A DNA stretch of 64,000 bases, from positions 1,240,001-1,304,000 of the forward strand of contig JABFGK010000002.1 of assembly GCA_013112555.1 (NCBI GenBank). The letters are read 5' to 3'. Under the pieces are notes generated by a model. That model had not been told where the DNA came from. It worked only from the letters and a program-made list of their open reading frames with translations, and did no database searches. The position numbers and the translations under genes were made by a program. Origin of the DNA: Planctomycetota bacterium (lineage in GTDB: Bacteria; Planctomycetota; Phycisphaerae; Phycisphaerales; UBA5793). How positions within the stretch are numbered: the first letter of the stretch is position 1; every line of letters starts with the position of its first letter. This document shows, one piece after another, positions 10,101 to 19,100 of the stretch.

Positions 10101-10320
10101 TCATCGAGGCTTCGATCGGGTAGGTAATGAGCCGTTCAATCTCCTCCGGTGCCATCCCGTGGGCCTCGGCAAAGACCGGCACCATGACCGGCGAGATATC
10201 GGGAAAGGCATCGACCGGCATCCGTTGATAGGCATAGAGCCCGAACCCGATGACGGCCAGGAGCCCGAGGACGACCAGGATGCGGGCGCGCAGACTGTAA
10301 CTGATCAATGCTTCCAACAT
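7189..10320 (-). CDS. Heavy-metal efflux RND transporter (CusA/CzcA family inner membrane pump)
   Basis: At 1043 residues this has the full RND length: a transmembrane helix at the N-terminus, a large periplasmic loop, a membrane bundle, a second loop and a final bundle. The proton-relay region GGIAIGIGMLGDGAIVMVEN is that of heavy-metal RND pumps, closer to the CusA form (one Asp in GDG) than the DFG form of CzcA. The methionine that CusA uses in its periplasmic cleft is not obviously kept after EEGSILIGVT, so the exported metal is uncertain. It is the last gene of a four-gene operon and follows the adaptor gene by 39 bases. Confidence 0.93.
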   Translation of the reverse strand: MLEALISYSLRARILVVLGLLAVIGFGLYAYQRMPVDAFPDISPVMVPVFAEAHGMAPEEIERLITYPIEASMSGLPDVTQIKSTSAFGMAVIYVYFKDSVNIYFARQLVNERLTAAMKDLPEMHDPPALGPISTGLGQVFLYYLTMDPGTDTQGKPAGAYLRELNDWLVKYQLQTVPGVTDVLSMGGHVLQFQIRVDPQALLKYQLDLHAVTEAVNQANRNVGGQFLILGSEEYLVRGLGLLSTLDDVSRIRIKTVGGVSITVGDIADVQYGEEVRRGVVTRNGEGEVVSGIVMKLYGENTSLVIDRLHAKVAQLQSALPPGVHLAPYYEQSELVRQATTTVKRALLIGAILVIVTLTVFLGNIRTAFIVAIALPFCALIAVLVMGWAGVSANLMSLGGIAIGIGMLGDGAIVMVENIYRHLSGERTSTETRDRVILEAAQEVARPIVFSIAIIIMVFLPIFTLQEVEGKMFAPMASAITAALVGSIIAAIVIAPALAHYLLRHGPTREFVVLRILRKMYVPVLSLALRFRKTTILSSLAAFAAAMMLVPRLGTEFVPTLEEGSILIGVTMAPSTSLEKGTATIQSMERVIMQFPEVREVVSRIGRPEAGSHPHPVNYAEIHIELNPIDQWAIYTNKAELVKEIEHRLAGFGGIMLNFTQPIQNAFDELLSGVRAQVAIKLYGEDLTVLRETAQEIEAAVSHVPGLVDLSVEQSHGQPQVLIVPDRPACARYGINVDSVLELVELAVGGEAIDTIYLGARRFALHLRYQEPYRDTTAALENLVLTAADGSLVPLAQVAEVKTHFGAIQINRENNQRRWIIQGNVRGRDLGSVIADIQQAVAEDISLPPGYFIEYGGQFENQQRAMKRLLIIIPIVLGVVLILLGLTFGTVRHALMIILNVPLALIGGVVGLFLMGEYLSVPASVGFIALFGIAVQNGMVMVSCFNQRAGTDQAGVLDSVRQGAILRLRPVLMTAVTTILGLLPLLLSHGTGSEVQRPLATVVVFGLTTSTLLTLVVIPAVYAEVELRRLRRNGHNRPTSPAS

Positions 10321-10359
10321 AAGTGGCTCCGAAACAGGAGTGGGGCGTGTCGGGTCGGG

Positions 10360-12021
10360 TCAGTGGCCGTGGCCGGCATGGGCATCCGAGTTGCTGATGG
10401 CATTCATGGACTTCAGATCGAACGCGCCGTGGGCAACGTACTGCATCCCCGGTTCCAGGCCGGCGAGGATCACCGTTTGAAATCCGTCGGTTGAGCCGGG
10501 TGTCACGGCGAGCGCGGCGTATTCGCCGTCCCCTTCCGGGACAAACACGACCGACTGATGATCGACCGTCTGGATGGCGTCATTCGGAATCACGACCTGC
10601 CCGACGACCGGTTCAACTTCCACGTGCGCAGTCACATACAGGCCGGGTCTGAGCACTCCGTCTGGGTTCGCCAGTTCCAGCCGAGCCGGGACGGTCCGAG
10701 TGGCACTGTCCAGAATCGGCGAGATGCGCGCGATCCGACCCTTCTGAACCGGGGCCCCGAAGCCGGCATCCACCGTGACGGGCTGCCCGGTCCGAATGTC
10801 CAGCAGATCCTTTTGGTAGATACTGAAATGAACCCAGACCGAAGACGTGTCGGTGATCGTGATGACACTCTCGTCTTTGGTGATCTTCTCACCGAGTGAC
10901 AGATGCATGTCCGTGACATACCCGGCAAAGGGGGCCCGCAGCGCATACCAGCCGAGTCGGTGCTCCCGGCCGAGCGACTCCATGACGGACGGGATCTCGC
11001 CGTCATCGCAGTTGGGATCGTCGCACAGGCACGGCTCGTACCCGGCCGGCTGCGGAACGAGGGAGGTCAGGTAGTCAATGGCTTCATCGTCGACGCCCAT
11101 GAGGCGCAACCGGTGCTCGGCGGCGACGGCTTCGAACTCGGCCACCTGTTGTTCACGCACGGAATCGGTGTAGTTGATCAAGACATCGAACGTGGCCGTG
11201 TCACTGGCTGCGGCAAGTCGTGCATGGGCGGTCTTGTAGGCTGCCTCGGCTGCGAGGTACTCCGATTCGCTGGACACGTTCTTCTCATACAGATCCTGTT
11301 CCCGCTCGAATATTCTGCGGGCCGCGACCAGTTCAGCATAAGCCGAGACGAGTTTGCCTCGTAAGTCTCCCATCTCCAGCACATCGAATCGAGCCAACTG
11401 CTCCGTCGTCGGGGCGTCCTTGAACTCAGCCAGCAACTTGTGCGTGTTATCGAGGATGTTCCGGGCCCGGGGGACTTCGATCTTGCAGCAGCCCACAGCA
11501 CTTTGTTTCGAATAGAACTGGAGTTTCGCTTCGGCAAGTTCGTTGCTCTCAACCCAGGCCAGGATGTCGCCGGCCCGGACCTGGTCACCTGGTCGGACGG
11601 CCACTTCGCGGACAATGCCGTCGGCCCGGGGCATGACGTGCGCCAGCCGCCCGGGATCGGGCACGACTTCGCCGGGGAATGCTTTTGTTACTTCAATGTG
11701 ACCCGGTTCGGCCGTGGCCAGTTGCACATCAAGCCGCCCGCGCTGCTCAATCGGGACCACAATGTGGCCGACCTCATGCAGTGATTCTCCATCATGATCA
11801 TCGTCATCATCATGGGATGCCGTCGCTTCGTCATCGGTCCCGTGATCATGGTCGTCATGGAGATCCGGTGCATCGTCTTGATGGTCGTGTGCGTCGGCCT
11901 CATCATCATGTTGGGATGCTGCTGAGGATGAGGTGTTGGCGGTTGCTTCGTCGCACGATTGGGCGCAGGCGAGGAAAGCCACAGCCAGGCCCGTCAGTAG
12001 GATGGTGCTGAGTCGTTTCAT
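10360..12021 (-). CDS. Periplasmic adaptor (membrane fusion protein) of the metal efflux system
   Basis: The 553-residue protein has an N-terminal export signal with a possible lipobox (FLAC), then a His/Asp-rich segment (about 35-85, many HDH and DDD groups), then the barrel-sandwich, helical hairpin and beta-barrel domains of CusB/CzcB adaptors. Two unusual cysteine sites are present: a CC pair in the hairpin and CLCDDPNC (Cys331, 333, 338). The tail ends HAGHGH. All these look like metal-binding additions. The start overlaps the stop of the outer membrane gene (ATGA), indicating translational coupling. Confidence 0.9.
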   Translation of the reverse strand: MKRLSTILLTGLAVAFLACAQSCDEATANTSSSAASQHDDEADAHDHQDDAPDLHDDHDHGTDDEATASHDDDDDHDGESLHEVGHIVVPIEQRGRLDVQLATAEPGHIEVTKAFPGEVVPDPGRLAHVMPRADGIVREVAVRPGDQVRAGDILAWVESNELAEAKLQFYSKQSAVGCCKIEVPRARNILDNTHKLLAEFKDAPTTEQLARFDVLEMGDLRGKLVSAYAELVAARRIFEREQDLYEKNVSSESEYLAAEAAYKTAHARLAAASDTATFDVLINYTDSVREQQVAEFEAVAAEHRLRLMGVDDEAIDYLTSLVPQPAGYEPCLCDDPNCDDGEIPSVMESLGREHRLGWYALRAPFAGYVTDMHLSLGEKITKDESVITITDTSSVWVHFSIYQKDLLDIRTGQPVTVDAGFGAPVQKGRIARISPILDSATRTVPARLELANPDGVLRPGLYVTAHVEVEPVVGQVVIPNDAIQTVDHQSVVFVPEGDGEYAALAVTPGSTDGFQTVILAGLEPGMQYVAHGAFDLKSMNAISNSDAHAGHGH

Positions 12022-13409
12022 TCGTTTTCTCCCAGGGCAGTGTCGATTGTTGATCCGTGAAGTGGAGCACCGATCAGTTGCTCGGCACGGATGAGTGTGA
12101 GGTGATATGTCGTCTCCGCATCAAGCAGTTGACGATGCGAACCGATGAGCGTGCGTTGGGCATCCAGCAGGTCCAGCGCGCCGACCTTGCCGCTTCTGAA
12201 TGCGTGTTGGGCTGAGTCGAAGGCATCCTGGGCTGCCGGCAGCATGTCGCGTTCCAGGGCCTGGAGTTCCAGGAATGCCGATTCCAAATCCAGGTGGATC
12301 CGTGTCAGTTCGCTGCGAACAGCCACCTGGGCCAGTTCCATGCGTCGACGATCTCCCAGCAGGCGCATTCGGGCGGCAGCGATCGCGCCATCGTTCCGGT
12401 CGAAGATCTGCAATGGAAGCGAGACGCCGGCCGAGAATGCCACGTCGTCCGTTTCGTTGTAGTAACTCAGTCCGGCCCCGACCTTGAGGTCCGACGTGCG
12501 CTGGGTTTGTGCCAGGTGGTGCTCGGCTTGGCTGACCGAGAGCACGGCTGCCCAGCGCGCCAGTTCCGGGTTCGCCTCGATCTGACCGAGGATGTCGTCG
12601 AGTTCAGGAGGCGCGGTCACGGCATCGAGATCGCCTGTCGCCATCGCAAATGCCGGCTCGTCGGCACCCCAGTTCGAGACCAGTCGAATCCGGGCTGTAG
12701 CCAGTTCGCGCTCGGCCCGATTGTGCTCAAGCGTCGCCTGTGCCATCAGCACGCGGGCCTTGGATCGTTCCAGGGGTGGGCTTTTGCCCGACTCGACCCG
12801 TGCCTCTATTGCATCGGCCACTTGTTGGGCCAACTGCATGGCCTGGCCGGACCACTCGTATTGGCGCTGGGCCGAGATGAGGGCGATATAGTCGGCCGCA
12901 GTACGGCAGAGCACGCTGATTCGCTGAATCTCATAGTCCCAGCCGGAGACGGCTGCCTTGGCTGCCGCGAGGGTGTGCCGGGCCGATCGTTTCCCCCCCA
13001 GTTCAATCACCTGACTGAGTCGGATCGACTCCTCGGCCGAAGTGAATCCAGCCCGATCATTGGTGCCGGCAAACTCCTCGACCTCAAACTCGATTGTCGG
13101 GTTCGGCAAGACGGATGCCTGAATCACGTCGGCCTCGGCAGCGCGAACGTCATAGGCGTAGGCCGACAGGGCAGGGCTGCGCAGCAGGGCGGCTGCCAGT
13201 GCCTGTCGCAATGTGATCGAGCCGGTGAGCGGTTCCACTTCGGGCGCAGTCACTGTGTCCGGCCCGGGAGCAGTCGGCAGGTGCCGGCCGATAGGCCGAG
13301 GCTCGGGCCACGAAGCCACTTCAACCGGGCCGGGGGCGCAGGCAGTGAGTGCTCCCACGGCAGCACCAAGCACAGTCACACGAATGATCGACATGACAAC
13401 AATCCTCAC
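12018..13409 (-). CDS. Outer membrane efflux lipoprotein (TolC/CusC family)
   Basis: The 463-residue protein begins with a lipoprotein signal (ALTAC lipobox) and has the two-fold repeated alpha-helical OEP domain typical of CusC/CzcC: long amphipathic helices rich in Ala, Glu and Arg, with the repeat starting near residues 65 and 265. It would form the outer membrane channel joined to the adaptor and RND pump. An in-frame ATG at 13394 is an alternative start. It precedes the adaptor gene with a 4-base overlap. Confidence 0.9.
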   Translation of the reverse strand: MRIVVMSIIRVTVLGAAVGALTACAPGPVEVASWPEPRPIGRHLPTAPGPDTVTAPEVEPLTGSITLRQALAAALLRSPALSAYAYDVRAAEADVIQASVLPNPTIEFEVEEFAGTNDRAGFTSAEESIRLSQVIELGGKRSARHTLAAAKAAVSGWDYEIQRISVLCRTAADYIALISAQRQYEWSGQAMQLAQQVADAIEARVESGKSPPLERSKARVLMAQATLEHNRAERELATARIRLVSNWGADEPAFAMATGDLDAVTAPPELDDILGQIEANPELARWAAVLSVSQAEHHLAQTQRTSDLKVGAGLSYYNETDDVAFSAGVSLPLQIFDRNDGAIAAARMRLLGDRRRMELAQVAVRSELTRIHLDLESAFLELQALERDMLPAAQDAFDSAQHAFRSGKVGALDLLDAQRTLIGSHRQLLDAETTYHLTLIRAEQLIGAPLHGSTIDTALGENE

Positions 13410-13574
13410 GTGCCATGAATCCCGGAAGGCAGTAGCAGACTCATGGGCGGGGCGTTGGAATCTACAGAAGACATCACGACGAACGGGCTCGGCGCCTGCT
13501 CGGTCGTGTATCGGATGTGAACAAGGGAAGAAAGAGGCCCTGAGAATCAGGTCCGGAGGATGACCGTGCGCAAC

Positions 13575-14015
13575 TCACTCAGCGCGCGGCGTGGGCGCGG
13601 GGGATGCGAATGAAAGCGCAGGCCCCGTCGCTGTTGATGCAGCAGCTGCCGTGCAGGCCGGGGGGCCGGCCGGCATCTGCCCACTGAGTGCAATCAGGCT
13701 CGTGTCGGGGCGCCCGGTACACAGCAAGGGGCCCGGGGCAACCGATGGGGACGGCCCGCAAGGGCTGGGTCGGCAATGGCAATCGCCGTGATCGCCCTCA
13801 TGATCGGATTCGTGATCCATGAGTTGCGCGGCATCGCAGGGAATCAGACAGAGGTCGTGGGAGGCACCAATATGAACACGAGTTGCCCATCCGGTATCGC
13901 GGCCTCCGTGCCGGCAAGACGAAAGCCCCCCACAGGCGGCAACGGCAATGTAGACCAGGACTGCGCAGATGGCAGCGGTCACTCCAAACCGTGATAGCAG
14001 GCCGATATGACTCAT
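13575..14015 (-). CDS. Cys/His-rich membrane-anchored protein, first gene of the metal efflux operon
   Basis: The 146-residue product has one N-terminal hydrophobic segment (about 12-28). A segment with many Cys, His and Asp residues follows, including DLCLIPC and HEGDHGDCHC, then an Ala/Pro-rich tail. It matches no family I recognise, but its composition and position just upstream of the efflux genes suggest a periplasmic metal-binding or sensing accessory, comparable in position to CzcI. The good promoter at 14049-14077 supports it as a real first gene. A 165-base gap separates it from the channel gene. Confidence 0.6.
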   Translation of the reverse strand: MSHIGLLSRFGVTAAICAVLVYIAVAACGGLSSCRHGGRDTGWATRVHIGASHDLCLIPCDAAQLMDHESDHEGDHGDCHCRPSPCGPSPSVAPGPLLCTGRPDTSLIALSGQMPAGPPACTAAAASTATGPALSFASPAPTPRAE

Positions 14016-14048
14016 AACTGCGTTAATCCTACCGGTGAATCGAGGCCA

Positions 14049-14077
14049 AGTCTACACGAGGTACTCTACGGGCTCAA
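14049..14077 (-). promoter_or_regulatory. Sigma70-type promoter of the metal efflux operon
   Basis: On the minus strand: -35 TTGAGC, a 17-base spacer, -10 TAGACT. Transcription would start about 27 bases before the Cys/His-rich gene. Spacing is ideal and both boxes are good. It separates the efflux operon from smpB just upstream. I found no clear MerR- or ArsR-type palindrome inside the spacer. Confidence 0.6.
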
Positions 14078-14092
14078 GCGAGCCGGGTTCGC

Positions 14093-14608
14093 TCAGATAC
14101 GCTTTCGGGTCATCGCCCGCTGGATCGACCGCTCGGCATCCCGCTTTTTCTCCGATTCTCGGACGTCGGCCTTTCGTTTCCCCTGCCCAACGCCAAGCAG
14201 CAGTTTGGCCCAGCCGTGCTTGAAATACAGTTTCAGCGGGACGAGCGTGGTGCCCTTGGCGCGGGTCAGGTCGGCCAACTTCCGGATTTCCCGGGAATGC
14301 GCGAGCAGTTTCCGCTTGCGGGTCGGGTCGTGGGCGTTGATCGATCCTCGTGCCGGCCCGTACTCGGAGATGTGAATGTTATGGAGCCACAGTTCCCCTG
14401 ATTTCTCATCAACGCGCGCAAAACCCTCACCGAGTGAGATTCGCCCATCGCGCACGGCCTTGACTTCACTGCCGATTAATGCGATCCCGCACTCGATCGT
14501 ATCGAGGATCAGATACTGCTTGCGGGCCTTGCGATTGTGAATCTCCGGCCCGGACGGGGCTTTGTTCCCGGCAGGTGACTTCGACTTGTTCTTTCCGCTG
14601 CGGGCCAT
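14093..14608 (-). CDS. smpB: SsrA-binding protein SmpB
   Basis: SmpB binds tmRNA and delivers it to stalled ribosomes for trans-translation. The 171-residue product shows family landmarks: NRKARKQYLILDTIECGI, the GSEVKAVRDGRISL motif, the YFKHGWAKLLLGVGQGK stretch and a basic C-terminal tail (ESEKKRDAERSIQRAMTRK) that enters the ribosomal mRNA channel. Start taken at the ATG for MARSGKNK; an in-frame TTG two codons earlier is possible. It follows gcvT by 27 bases on the same strand. The ssrA gene is not in the window. Confidence 0.96.
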   Translation of the reverse strand: MARSGKNKSKSPAGNKAPSGPEIHNRKARKQYLILDTIECGIALIGSEVKAVRDGRISLGEGFARVDEKSGELWLHNIHISEYGPARGSINAHDPTRKRKLLAHSREIRKLADLTRAKGTTLVPLKLYFKHGWAKLLLGVGQGKRKADVRESEKKRDAERSIQRAMTRKRI

Positions 14609-14635
14609 GATCAATCGATTCGGTGTTGGTCGTTC

Positions 14636-15757
14636 CTACGTCGCAACTGGCTTGGGTCGTTTGTAAAACGGCAGCGCGCACACCTCGGCATCGACCGCCT
14701 GCTTCCCGAGGTCGACCTGAACGATCGTACCCGGCTCGGTCAGTTCGGCCGGCACATACGCCATCGCGATGGAGCGTTCGAGTGTCGGGCTCGTGCACCC
14801 GCTGGTGACCCGACCGACCGTGCCGTCATTGTGCAGAACGGGCATATCCTGGCGGGCCGTGCGTCGGGTATCGAGAAACAGGCCGACGAGCCGATTGGTC
14901 GGCCCGTTGGCATGAATCGCCTTGAGTGCATCCTGCCCGATGAACGGCTCGCCGTCCTCGTGCTCATCCTTGTCCAGGTTGATCCCGAACATGAGGCCGG
15001 CACTGATCGGGTCGGTCTCTTCGCCCATTTCGTGGCCGTACAACGGCATCCCGGCCTCGAGCCGGAGCGTGTCGCGGGCCCCGAGTCCGATGGGCTTGAT
15101 GATCTGGCCGGCGTCGCCGCCCTTGTCGAGCATCATCTTGATCGCCGTGGGAGCCACGTTGGCCGGCAGGATGACCTCGACCCCGTCCTCCCCGGTGTAC
15201 CCGGTTCGACTGACCGTGACTTTGAACAGCAACAGGCTCTTGGTTGTAAACCGGTACTTCTTCAGCGATGGGATCTCATCACTGAAGCGCCCAATGACAT
15301 CCATGACGCGCGGCCCCTGGATGGCAAGCATGGCAGACTTCTCAGTCCGATCGTCCATGGTCACACTGAGGCCGGCACTGTGCTGCCGGAAGTGCTCAAG
15401 CAACTTCGTCCGGTTGGCTGCATTCACCACGAGCATGAAGTCATCATCGCCCATGCGATAGACGAGGACGTCATCCCGAACACCGCCCTGCTCATTGCAG
15501 ATCAGGCTGTAGCGACACTGGCCGTGTGCCATGTTGCTGATGCGACGGGTGCAGATGCGCTCCAGGAATCGCCGGGCATCCTGACCGCGAAAGTACACGC
15601 GCCCCATGTGTGAGACGTCGAACATGCCGCCGGAGGTTCTGACCTGTTCGTGCTCCTGGACGATCGACGTATACATGATGGGCATCTGCCAGCCGGCGAA
15701 ATCGACCATCCGGGCATTCTGGCTGATGTGGTAGTCATAGAACGGAGTGTGCAGCAC
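14636..15757 (-). CDS. gcvT: Aminomethyltransferase (glycine cleavage system T protein)
   Basis: GcvT releases ammonia from the aminomethyl-lipoyl H protein and forms 5,10-methylene-tetrahydrofolate. The 373-residue protein has the family length and motifs: FAGWQMPIMY near the start, FDVSHMGRV, the SRTGYTGEDGVE folate-site segment, and GLGARDTLRLEAGMPLYGHE. The start codon is GTG. The partner genes gcvH and gcvP are not adjacent. I saw no glycine riboswitch upstream. Confidence 0.96.
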   Translation of the reverse strand: MLHTPFYDYHISQNARMVDFAGWQMPIMYTSIVQEHEQVRTSGGMFDVSHMGRVYFRGQDARRFLERICTRRISNMAHGQCRYSLICNEQGGVRDDVLVYRMGDDDFMLVVNAANRTKLLEHFRQHSAGLSVTMDDRTEKSAMLAIQGPRVMDVIGRFSDEIPSLKKYRFTTKSLLLFKVTVSRTGYTGEDGVEVILPANVAPTAIKMMLDKGGDAGQIIKPIGLGARDTLRLEAGMPLYGHEMGEETDPISAGLMFGINLDKDEHEDGEPFIGQDALKAIHANGPTNRLVGLFLDTRRTARQDMPVLHNDGTVGRVTSGCTSPTLERSIAMAYVPAELTEPGTIVQVDLGKQAVDAEVCALPFYKRPKPVAT

Positions 15758-16139
15758 GTCGTATCTCGCTCATCACAGGGGTTCAGAAGAAGAAGGAGGT
15801 AGCAGACGATCCTGGGCGGGGACGGTATGCCAGGGCAGGGCAGTCGGCCAATCGGGATTGTGACTCGATCCCGGCAGCCGCCCCCCGGAATATTCTTGGC
15901 CCAATGGGTATAACTGGCTATTCAACAATAGGTTGCGCTCACTGGGAATGCGTGCGTGGCCTGCCGGTGGTTGTTGGTAGAATGATAGACCTGCCGGACA
16001 TGCGCGGCGTGATCTGTTACGGCTGGGACCGGTCGGCACGCCGGCATGCGCATGGGCGGTATGCTGATTGATGTGACACGGCGGAGGATGCCTGCAGGAT
16101 GCCATGTGCTGACGCAGGTGAGCCATTGGAGGTCGGCCT
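15758..16139. other. Divergent intergenic region between gcvT and the sensor kinase
   Basis: No gene seen. It must hold both start regions. A TATAAC-like box lies near 15909 and TAGAAT near 15978 on the plus strand, but neither has a matching -35. No riboswitch pattern was recognised. The kinase ATG has only a weak GGAGG-type site (GGAGGTCGGCCTATG, nine-base spacing). Confidence 0.4.
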
Positions 16140-19100
16140 ATGACACATGTAATCCGAGCACGACAGTTACTTCGGCTGGAGATTGCCGTTGGGTTGCTGC
16201 TGGTACTCAGTATTGTCTCGGTCCTGATGCTGGCCGGCGGGTACTTTGCAGGCCTGCGCCAGGCAGACCACTACTGGCCCATCCTGTCTGCCGTGCACAA
16301 TGCCGAGCGTGAGCTTTTGCAGCGACATCTCGTCTATGAAGATGCGCTGGCGTCCGGGAATTCTGACGGGGTACCGGAGATCTGGGCAGCGTTTGATCGG
16401 ATCGCAGGACTGTTTGAGCGCCAGGCGGCCACCATGCCTTCGTCGATGCCAGGTCGATCCGGCCCGGAGCAGTACACGTTACTGTCTGATGAACTGACAT
16501 TGTTGAGCAACCGGGTTTCCGAGTGTAAAGCCATCGCTCAGCGGAACTGGAATCTGGCACGTTCCTCCGACTTCAGCCTGCCGCATGATGAAGAGTTTGA
16601 CCACGTATTTGACGATCTCATGGGGAGGATGGATCAGATCCACGCGTTGCTGGCGAGCCGAACAGTGGAGGGCTTCCGCACCGGATCGCGGGTCTTCAAC
16701 TTCACCTGGCCACTTTGGTTGATCGTTGTATTGTTCACCTGGGCCGTTCTCATCCTCGGCCTGCGACGCCTCGACGGGGTCGCACGTGAACTGGCAGAAA
16801 GCGAAGGTCGCTACCGGGCGTTGGTTGATGCCCTGCCGATCGGCGTGCTGCACACCGACGAACAAGGTCGTTGCACCTATGCCAATCGCGGGTGGGCCGA
16901 CATGGTGGGACAGCCGGTGAGTCAGGCCCTCGACCATGGGTGGGCATCCGTTCTCGATGAGGAGACGAAGCCGGTCGCCCTCAAGGCCTGGTTCGGGGAG
17001 TCGACGACTCCGGCCGGCACCATGAGCAGCGGGCCGTTCCCGGAGCCGTCCTGGCGGTTTACCGATGCGCAGGGTGAACCGGTCCATGTGTCGGTCGAGG
17101 TTGGGTCGTATGAGGCACCGGGAAGACCGCCCGGCCGGCAGTATGTCCTGGCGATCATGAATCACTCACAGCAGCATCTGGCTGAGCGTGCCCTGGCAGA
17201 ATCTGAAGCACGCTATCGCAGCCTCGTCGAACTGGCACCCGATGCGATTCTCGTGCAGACAGAGGGCATCGTGCGATATGCCAACGCTGCCACCGTGCGC
17301 CTTTTCGGTGCCGATCATGTGGATGAACTCCTCGGGCGCCCGTTGGAGGAACTCGTTCGGACCGACTATCAGCAGGCGGTCTCTAATCGCTTGCAGCGTG
17401 CCCTGTCCGGGGAGTCTGATGGTGAGCCGATGGAGCAGGTTGCCATGGGTCTCAACGGGAAGCAGATCCCGATTGAAGCCCGCTCAACGCAAACGCTGCA
17501 CGAGGGGCGCCCGGCAACGCTGGCCTACATCCGTGACATCGCCAAGCAGAAGAAGACGGAATCCGCGCTGCGCTTCGAACGCTCCTTGTTACACATGCTG
17601 ATGGATAACGTGCCGGACCTGATCTACTTCAAGGACCGACAATGTCGCTTTCTGCGTGTTAACAGTGCCATGGCTTCGAGTTTGGGAGTCAGTGAACCGA
17701 ATCGGCTGGTTGGTCGTTCGCACGGTGAGTTTGACGATCCGTGGCAGGCGCAAATGCGGTACGCCGATGAACAACTTCTCCTGGAGACCGGCGAGCCGCT
17801 GGTTGGGCGCCTCGAACGAGGTGGGACCGACAAGGGATCCACGCGCTGGTATTCCACGACGAAAGTACCCCTGAGTAACGGGTCCGGCTCGATCATCGGA
17901 CTCGTCGGGGTCTCACGAGATATCACCAAACAGCGTCAAATTGATGAAGCATTGTCGCGGAGTGAAGTTCGGTTCAGGCAGTTGGCAGAGAGTATCGACG
18001 AGGCCTTCTGGCTCACGGCACCGGATGGGAGCGAGACGTTCTACCTCAACCCGGCCTATGAACGGATCACCGGCCAATCGGGAGATGTGCTGATGGCTGA
18101 TCCGCAGGCGTGGCGGGCACTGGTCCACCCTGAGGACACCTCGATTGCTGACAGTCAGTTGCTCATGGGTGACGGTCATACCTGGAGCGAATCTGACCGA
18201 GGCGTTGAGTTCCGCCTTCTGCTGCCGGGTGATGACGTTCGGTGGGTCTGGTTGCGCACCCGAGTGGTTCACGATGAGAGCGGCGAAACGGTGGCGCTGG
18301 CCGGCGTTATGGTCGACATTACCAAGCGCAAGCGGGCTGAACTGGCCATCGAAGGCCAGTGGGAGTTCCTGCAGGCGGTCATTGATGGGCTGCCGGACCC
18401 GCTGGTCGTCTATGACCGGAACCGACAGATTCGGATGGCCAACTCAAAAATGCAGCAGCGGGCCGGCTCAACGGTCACGACCTGTGCCCATGTGTGCGAC
18501 AGGGTCTGGGGGTGCCCGCCGGAAACAGGGCAATGTAAGGAGTGTGCCGTCACCACGGCCTTTGAGACCGGTCGCCCTCACACGTCGGAGCGCGGCGCTG
18601 TGTCGCAGGACGGCACGCCACTCCACCTTGAAATCAGTGCTGCCCCCATCCTTGATCAACACGGCGTTGTGAACCATGTGATTGCCTCATTTCGAGACGT
18701 CACGGACCGCCGCCGAAGTGAAGACGCGCTGCGTGAAAGCGAGGTCCGGTTCCGTCACTTCTTTGAGATGTCTCCGGTCTCCAAGCTCCTGGTGGATGAA
18801 GATGGTGTCGTGAGGGGGATGAACAACCGGTTTGCCGAGAAGACGGGGTTCCGGGAGGAAACCCTGATCGGATGCCCGATCGGCGAGTTCCTGTTCAAGC
18901 AGATGGCCGTGGCAGGCACGACCGTGCGCGAACCGCTCCGGTTCCAGGATGTGAAGGAAGCCCGGAATGTCAATGCGGAACTGGTGGTTGAGTCCGGAGA
19001 TTCTCTGGACGTCCTGTTATCAGGCAACCAGACGGATGACCTGGCAGGCCGGGCAATTACAATGCTCGTCGTGCGCGATATCACCGAGCAGAAGCGAGCC

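Noticed and set aside
9055..10494. 479-codon plus-strand frame opposite the RND pump
   Set aside because: It is a high-GC shadow of the pump and adaptor genes. The minus-strand proteins have clear family motifs.
15758..16139. Glycine riboswitch upstream of gcvT
   Set aside because: No tandem aptamer pattern or terminator/anti-terminator was recognisable in the minus-strand leader.
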